A stretch of DNA of 17,602 nt, taken from assembly GCA_003343565.1 (NCBI GenBank), contig QALA01000020.1, forward strand, positions 1-17,602, written 5' to 3'. How positions within the stretch are numbered: position 1 is the first letter of the stretch; each line of letters begins with the position of its first letter. The notes below the pieces were generated by a model. That model searched no databases. It was not told where the DNA came from and was given only the letters and a program-made list of their open reading frames with translations. Both the position numbers and the translations under genes were made by a program. This DNA is from Verrucomicrobiota bacterium. Lineage in GTDB: Bacteria; Verrucomicrobiota; Verrucomicrobiia; Opitutales; Intestinicryptomonadaceae. Positions 13,270 to 17,602 of the stretch are shown one piece after another.

Positions 13270-13726
13270 AGGGACGTTTGCCGCATTGAAATGCGGCCGT
13301 ATTTGAGAATGCGCGCTTCGACAACCCGCAAGATGTCAGGCGCGCTTTTTTTGCGGCAGTTAAAAACTGCCGGAAAGTCGTCGCGCGGTTTGGTTTGCAG
13401 TTGCGCGGCCCGATTTGCAAAAACGGAAAGCTGCTTGGCAATGCGCCGCATTTTGGAATATATAACATTTAAATCATTTAAATACCCGCGGGAAAAACGG
13501 CTTTCGGAGGAAAACTATCTTGGGAAGCGGCTTGCGGGGGGTATCCTCAAGAAAGCAGCTTGAAAAAAACGCCTCAACGATACCTCGCCCCGCTTGCCGA
13601 CAGACGGACGCCGTCGTTTGCCCGAATGAAACGCCCCCGATTCGATTCATTCCGCCCCGCGCAAAATCGGCGAAAGAGGAGGCGCTTTTATAAAATATTC
13701 TCTTTTTTCCAAAAAATCCGGCGGTA
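13270..13726. other. Intergenic region after PEP-CTERM gene 2, no gene
   Basis: No gene is supported. It holds a cluster of hairpins (13280-13372), a tandem CATTTAAAT pair in an AT-rich patch around 13467-13485, and a GGAGG (about 13507) that is not followed by a credible reading frame. The dispersed repeat copy 2 begins at 13727. Confidence 0.55.
13280..13372 (+). terminator. Hairpin cluster with T run after PEP-CTERM gene 2
   Basis: Three stems lie in a row: GCCGCATT/AATGCGGC (13280-13297) with no T run; GCGCGC (13311-13316) with GCGCGC (13340-13345), followed by seven T (13346-13352); and CGGCAGTT-AAA-AACTGCCG (13354-13372). The middle one has terminator form but a long loop (about 23 nt). 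The cluster probably ends PEP-CTERM gene 2 transcription; which stem does so is uncertain. Confidence 0.5.
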
Positions 13727-14005
13727 TATCGTGAAGTTTGATTTTGGAAAAATGAAGTAGGATTTGAAAAAATGTTCTTGGGAGGAGTGTTGTAATGAAG
13801 ATTCAGGAAGGTTGCAGGGGGGGCAGCTTATGTTAAACTTGGAGCAAGGGCGAAAATCTTTCTAAATTTTACTTTATTTGGGGGTATCGGCGCAAAAAGT
13901 TTCCAGATTCAAATCCGGCGACAAGTTCGCCCCAAGGCCTTTAAATTCCCGCCATTTCCCGTTATTTCTCGCCACTTCCCGTTTCAAATTTCATCTTTCA
14001 AACAT
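13727..14005 (+). repeat. Dispersed ~280 bp repeat, copy 2
   Basis: Same orientation and extent as copy 1 (172-454). The inverted-repeat core is kept: 13752-13770 against 13859-13877 gives 14 Watson-Crick pairs, 4 G-U pairs and one mismatch when the plus strand is read as RNA. Relative to copy 1, three right-arm C-to-T changes all keep pairing as G-U. Read from the minus strand these would be A-C mismatches. The small hairpin is also kept in altered form (GATT/AATC region, about 13917-13930). This copy ends 58 bp past the stop of mnmA, also a minus-strand gene, as copy 1 does for the ABC ATPase. Confidence 0.8.
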
Positions 14006-14063
14006 TAGCGGCGCGGCGCGCCCGCAAAACGCCGTTTCGTAAAAAATCGAACTTAGCCGCGCA

Positions 14064-15152
14064 TCATGAAACGCTCTCCACAAATCCCCCGCCCAAAACC
14101 ACCGGCGGCAAGTGGAGGGCGAGAATCTGTCCGGCGGCGAGCGCGCGCTGCGGAACGTCGAAATCCACGCGCGCACAACCTTCCGAAAGCGGCGTGAACT
14201 TGGCGCCGACAAGCCCGTCGCGATACCTCACGCGAGCCTCAATCCGAACGGGCGATTCGAGTTTTTTATTTATCCAATTTATTCCGCCGATAACCGCGCT
14301 CGTCGAATAGAGATTCTCGGCTTCCGGGGATTCGAAATCGACGCGAAGCACGTTCGCATCGCAGTCCTTTGCGACGACGACATATCTCTTTCCGTCCGCA
14401 TTCGACGGCACGCCAATCCCCTTGCGCTGCCCGATTGTATAGTTGAAAAGCCCCCTGTGCTCGCCGACCTTGCGGCCGGCGGCGTTTACGATGTCCCCCC
14501 GCTTTTCCGGAATGTGACGGCGGAGAAAATCCTGTATGCGAATCTTGCCGAGAAAACATATTCCCTGGCTGTCCTTTTTGTCGCAGTTCGGCAGGGCGTT
14601 CATTCTGGCCAGATCGCGCACCTGGCTTTTCAACAGCGAACCTATCGGGAACACCGCGTCCTGAAGCTGGCTCTGCGTTATCATGGCCAGAAAGTAGGAC
14701 TGGTCCTTTCCCGGATCCGCCCCCATTAGAAGGTCTTTAGAGCCGTCTGCGTTCAGCCTGTCCTGACAGTAGTGCCCGGTGGCGACCTTTGAAAATCCGC
14801 GCGCCTTTGCGTATTCGAGAAATTTGCCGAATTTCATTTTCCGGTTGCACATTGCGTCGGGATTCGGCGTGCGGCCCGCGCGGTATTCGCCGACCATGTA
14901 ATCCACCACCTGCTCGCGGTACTCGCGTATAAAATCCACAACCTCGAAGGGCACGCCCGCGCGCTTTGCGCAGGCTTCGGCGTCGAGAATGTCCCGGTGC
15001 CACGGACAGTCTCCAAAGACGTCAATTCCCTCCTCGTTCATCCACGTCTTCATGTAGGCCGCCGACACTTCCGCCCCGCCCTGCTTCAACAGAAGCATTG
15101 CGACCGCGCTGTCGACGCCGCCGGAAAGCGCAACCATAATTTTTTCGCCCAT
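14064..15152 (-). CDS. mnmA: tRNA-specific 2-thiouridylase MnmA
   Basis: MnmA adenylates and then thiolates U34 of tRNA-Lys, -Glu and -Gln, the 2-thio part of mnm5s2U, using sulfur relayed from a cysteine desulfurase. The 362-aa product starts MGEKIMVALSGGVDSAVA with the PP-loop SGGVDS at 10-15. The nucleophile C102 lies in TPNPDAMCNRKMKF, and the second catalytic cysteine C199 in GICFLG. GLFNYTIGQRKGIG (234-247) and the C-terminal beta domain complete a normal-length protein. The frame stays open upstream to a TTG at 15272, but family homology starts at the ATG at 15152, which has no Shine-Dalgarno. Upstream lies a tandem duplication that fills the gap to the regulator gene; downstream is copy 2 of the dispersed repeat. 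Confidence 0.95.
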   Translation of the reverse strand: MGEKIMVALSGGVDSAVAMLLLKQGGAEVSAAYMKTWMNEEGIDVFGDCPWHRDILDAEACAKRAGVPFEVVDFIREYREQVVDYMVGEYRAGRTPNPDAMCNRKMKFGKFLEYAKARGFSKVATGHYCQDRLNADGSKDLLMGADPGKDQSYFLAMITQSQLQDAVFPIGSLLKSQVRDLARMNALPNCDKKDSQGICFLGKIRIQDFLRRHIPEKRGDIVNAAGRKVGEHRGLFNYTIGQRKGIGVPSNADGKRYVVVAKDCDANVLRVDFESPEAENLYSTSAVIGGINWINKKLESPVRIEARVRYRDGLVGAKFTPLSEGCARVDFDVPQRALAAGQILALHLPPVVLGGGFVESVS

Positions 15153-15634
15153 ATTCAAAAACGCAAACTGAAAGCGATAAATTGTTTTTGCGCGCGCGCA
15201 ACAGAAAAAAAATCTTTCGCCGCCGTTAACCGCAATGCCGCCGCCGCACCGCTCGCAGCCGTTAGCCTTCAATGCTCACAGCCGTTAACCTCTATACCGC
15301 TGCCGCAATGCCACATCTACGCGCCGCCGCATGTTGCCGACGCGCCATCGCCAATTGTCGCGAAAGCCCTCACGCCAACGCAACACCGCCGCTAACCGCC
15401 ACGTTGCCGCCGCACCGCTCACAACCGTTAGCACCCAATACTCACTACCGTTAATCTACGCACTGCCGCCGCAATGCCACATCTGCGCGCCGTCGTGCCG
15501 CCGCATTGTCGCCGCGCCATCGCCAACTGTCGCGTAAGCCCCCACACAACGCAACACTCCCGTTAACCGCCGCGCCGTCGTCAGCGCGCCCCATTCCCGC
15601 GCGGAGTAAAAAGCGATGGAGATTCTTCCGCGCG
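15153..15634. other. Intergenic region between regulator and mnmA, largely tandem repeat
   Basis: No gene is supported on either strand. It holds a perfect 14-bp palindrome TTGCGCG-CGCGCAA (15188-15201) close to the mnmA start and a two-unit tandem duplication (15225-15561). The plus strand is rich in C (CCGCCGC, CGCAA runs) and correspondingly poor in G over the duplicated part. No terminator for the regulator gene was recognised. Confidence 0.6.
15225..15561. repeat. Tandem duplication of a ~170 bp unit (two diverged copies)
   Basis: Unit A (15225-15390, 166 bp) and unit B (15391-15561, 171 bp) align along their full length with scattered substitutions and small indels. Shared blocks include TGCCGCCGCACCGCTC or near variants, CCGCAATGCCACATCT, GCGCCATCGCCAA and CACAACGCAACAC-like segments. 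A short motif CCGTTAACC/CCGTTAGC/CCGCTAACC marks the same place in each unit: starts at 15223, 15259, 15282, then 15389, 15425, 15448, then 15560. Spacings are 36, 23, 107 and then 36, 23, 112 bp. A third unit begins at 15560 but decays at once. The array lies upstream of mnmA and downstream of the regulator. Confidence 0.85.
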
Positions 15635-17221
15635 CTATCTGGATTTATACCAGCCGGGAACTATCGAGTACTTTTTTATTTTGTAGTTTATCATGCGCGC
15701 GCTGAGCCCAAGCTTGCGGGCGGCCGCGGCGGCCTTCCCGCCGGAGGACTTCAACGCCTCGGTTATAAGCTCCCTCTCGAACGACTGCACGAGCGACAGA
15801 AAGTCCAAATCCTCCCCGCGGGCCTCTTTTGAAGAGTAGTTCGCGCGCACCTGCGCGGTGAGATCGTATCCCGAAATCGCGGAGTCGTGCGACGAATCGA
15901 CGGCGTGTTCGATGCAGTTTTCAAGCTCGCGCACATTGCCGGGCCACGAGTAGACCGTCAGCATGTTTATCGCGGGGGTGGAAATTCGCTTTATTTTTCG
16001 GTTGAAGGCGGCGTTGAACTTTTCGAGAAAATGCTCGGCAAGCAATAGTATGTCGCTCTTTCTGTCCTTCAGGGCGGGAATGTAAATGGCGTCCCCGGCG
16101 AGCCTCTTGAAATACTCCAGCGAGAATGTCGGCAATGCGGAGAGCTCCTCCATATCGGCGCAGCTGGCAAACACGAAGCGCGCCCGGTTTTTGAGCTCGC
16201 ACGCGCCACCCATTCGCCTGAACGCGCCGCTGCGGGCGGCCTTTGACAGCAAGGAAACGGCCTCAAAGGAAAGCTCGGCGAGCTCGTCGAAAAATATCGT
16301 ACAGTTGCGAAACCGCTCAAGCAGCCCGTGTTTGGCGGGAGAATTTGAGCCCAAATACTTTTCCTCGCAGCCGAACACCTCGCACAGCAACTCCTCCGAA
16401 GAAAGCGCCGCGCAGTTTACCACGTGAAACGACTTCCTGAAATCCTGCGACGCCGAACAAATTTCGCGCGCGCAAAGCTCCTTCCCCGTTCCCGGCGCGC
16501 CGAATATGAGCACGGAATCCATCCCCGCCGAAGCCTTCGCCATGCCCTCGTAAACCTTCTGCATCGCCCCGCAGTTGCCGACCATATTCTTCGGCCTTAT
16601 CAGCGCCCCTCCGAATTTGAGACGCAGTCTCCTGTTCTCGTCAAGCAGCCTCTTGGTCTCGGCATGGCGAAGATAAATTGTGGAGATTGCGTCGGCCAGA
16701 ATGTTGGCGATTGTCTCCAACAGTTCCCTGTACCTCTCCAAATCGGCAACGGAGCAATTTTTTCCCTCGACGTCGATGCTTAGCGTGCCTATCGCCTGTT
16801 CGAGATAAATTATCGGAACGCAAATGAACGCAATCCCCTTCAGGCTCTTTCCGCGCGACTTCGTTCTGTCGAGAAATTCCGAAGACTTGGAAATGTCGGG
16901 TATGACTACGGATTTGCCCTCCTGCGCCACCCGCCCGGTGACGCCCTCTCCGACCTTATACACCCCGCGCCTGACGGCGGAATCGCTCATTCCGTTCGAC
17001 GCCTCTATAAACAGGAGATCCGCCTCCCGCAAAGTGATAGTGCCGCGCAACAGGCCGAGCTTCTCGCGCAAGATTTCCAGAGTTCTGCCTATCATGTCGG
17101 AAACCTTGCCGCGATTGACCATCGCCCTGCTTATGTCGTAGAGCACCGACATTTCCAGATCCCCCGTCCTATCTTCGCCGCGGCGGCGGGAGGCGGACAA
17201 CGATGTCGGCTTTTTTCCCAT
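15635..17221 (-). CDS. GAF-AAA+-Fis regulator, sigma54-activator-like but without GAFTGA
   Basis: A 528-aa NifA-like transcriptional regulator. Order: short polar start, GAF sensor domain (about 40-185, with VGEGVTGRVAQEGKSVVIPD), coiled linker, AAA+ ATPase (about 205-445), Fis-type helix-turn-helix (about 483-520, GGKAAAAARKLGLSARMINYK). The AAA+ part has Walker A GAPGTGKE (241-248), Walker B IFFDE (309-313) and sensor II WPGNVRELEN (426-435). Where activators carry GAFTGA, the loop that touches sigma54, this protein has KYLGSN (289-294) in VFGCEEKYLGSN; Walker A also lacks the usual GESGTGKE form. It may therefore act on sigma70 promoters or as a repressor, as TyrR-type relatives do. The ATG at 17221 was preferred to a TTG at 17308; M24 (MSVLYDIS) is also possible. 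None has a Shine-Dalgarno. Confidence 0.88.
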   Translation of the reverse strand: MGKKPTSLSASRRRGEDRTGDLEMSVLYDISRAMVNRGKVSDMIGRTLEILREKLGLLRGTITLREADLLFIEASNGMSDSAVRRGVYKVGEGVTGRVAQEGKSVVIPDISKSSEFLDRTKSRGKSLKGIAFICVPIIYLEQAIGTLSIDVEGKNCSVADLERYRELLETIANILADAISTIYLRHAETKRLLDENRRLRLKFGGALIRPKNMVGNCGAMQKVYEGMAKASAGMDSVLIFGAPGTGKELCAREICSASQDFRKSFHVVNCAALSSEELLCEVFGCEEKYLGSNSPAKHGLLERFRNCTIFFDELAELSFEAVSLLSKAARSGAFRRMGGACELKNRARFVFASCADMEELSALPTFSLEYFKRLAGDAIYIPALKDRKSDILLLAEHFLEKFNAAFNRKIKRISTPAINMLTVYSWPGNVRELENCIEHAVDSSHDSAISGYDLTAQVRANYSSKEARGEDLDFLSLVQSFERELITEALKSSGGKAAAAARKLGLSARMINYKIKKYSIVPGWYKSR

Positions 17222-17602
17222 TGACGACAAGATGTTTTCAGACGCGCAAAAAATCAAGAAATTTTCGGCCGACGCGCGCCCATGCGAATCCCGCCCGCTC
17301 CGATTCAAACGGGAGAAATTCCGAATCGCCGCCGAAATTCAAACGCTAAGGCCTTGCCGTATAATGCGGAAGGACATACCGGAAACAGATTTTTGAAAAG
17401 AGCAAATGCGCCAGGCAAAAAAATGGGATTTGTCCAACGCGCGGTTTTGAACGGAACAATCATTGAAGGGCGCATACGGCCGCCATGTTCGCAATACCCG
17501 ACGAACGGGCAATCATCGCCGGAAACTTTGCGCGGCGCGCCTTATCGATATTGCTTTTGACGCCGCCTTTCCCTCCAACGCGCGGGCGCGCCGCGGAGAT
17601 TG
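17222..17602. other. Upstream region of the regulator, nothing recognised
   Basis: The last 381 bp show no supported gene. An open plus-strand frame at 17282-17560 has no recognisable domain and no Shine-Dalgarno. GC-rich palindromic pieces such as GGCGCGCC are present near the right edge. The promoter of the regulator should lie in the first 100 bp, but no convincing hexamer pair was found. Confidence 0.5.

Noticed and set aside
15153..15272. TTG-started 40-residue extension of MnmA
   Set aside because: The extra residues include part of the tandem repeat, and the family N terminus (MGEKIMVALSGGVDS) begins exactly at the ATG at 15152.
15225..15561. CRISPR-like array
   Set aside because: The repeats are long, diverged and contiguous with no unique spacers, and no cas gene is present.
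17222..17308. TTG-started 29-residue extension of the regulator
   Set aside because: No domain or Shine-Dalgarno supports it; the ATG at 17221 keeps the GAF domain complete.
17282..17560. 92-aa plus-strand frame at the right end
   Set aside because: No Shine-Dalgarno, no domain and biased composition; it overlaps the 5' region of the regulator.

Overview
The window looks like chromosomal DNA from a Verrucomicrobiota bacterium, most likely class Opitutae. This is inferred from the two large secreted proteins that end in PEP-CTERM sorting signals (VPEP, hydrophobic stretch, arginine cluster), from the style of the housekeeping proteins, from GC-rich coding DNA with AT-rich promoter gaps, and from the near absence of Shine-Dalgarno sequences. 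No database search was possible, so the taxon is an inference.

Layout. 1-486 has no gene but holds copy 1 of a ~280 bp dispersed repeat. 487-2624 (minus) is a tight infA / FecCD-type permease / ABC ATPase cluster for uptake of an iron compound or a related ligand. tadA (2712-3239, plus) diverges from infA across 87 bp. About 1.1 kb of apparently non-coding, C-rich DNA follows, then a secreted GH16 beta-glucanase (4344-5153, plus). The radical-SAM hemW gene (5570-6781, minus) is convergent with GH16 and divergent from a two-gene unit (6836-8833, plus): a lipoprotein and a LOG-family Rossmann protein, closed by a strong intrinsic terminator. An 826 bp gap with hairpins leads to two PEP-CTERM surface proteins (9660-11270 and 11797-13269, plus). 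Each has its own TTGACAC-type sigma70 promoter. Next come a hairpin-rich gap, copy 2 of the dispersed repeat (13727-14005), mnmA (14064-15152, minus), a diverged tandem duplication of ~170 bp units (15225-15561), and a GAF-AAA+-Fis regulator (15635-17221, minus) that resembles sigma54 activators but lacks the GAFTGA motif.

How the genes relate. Most are housekeeping (infA, tadA, mnmA and hemW: translation start, tRNA wobble editing and thiolation, heme handling). Around them are functions facing the cell surface or the environment: ligand uptake, glucan degradation, a lipoprotein and two PEP-CTERM proteins. No exosortase, glycosyltransferase or substrate-binding protein lies in the window, so PEP-CTERM sorting and the uptake system must be completed elsewhere.

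Most notable non-genic signal. Two copies of a ~280 bp repeat, in the same orientation, each lie just past the stop codon of a minus-strand gene. They share an inverted-repeat core of 19-nt arms. Most of the substitutions in the arms turn G-C pairs into G-U pairs if the plus strand is read as RNA. This is the best candidate here for an undescribed element.
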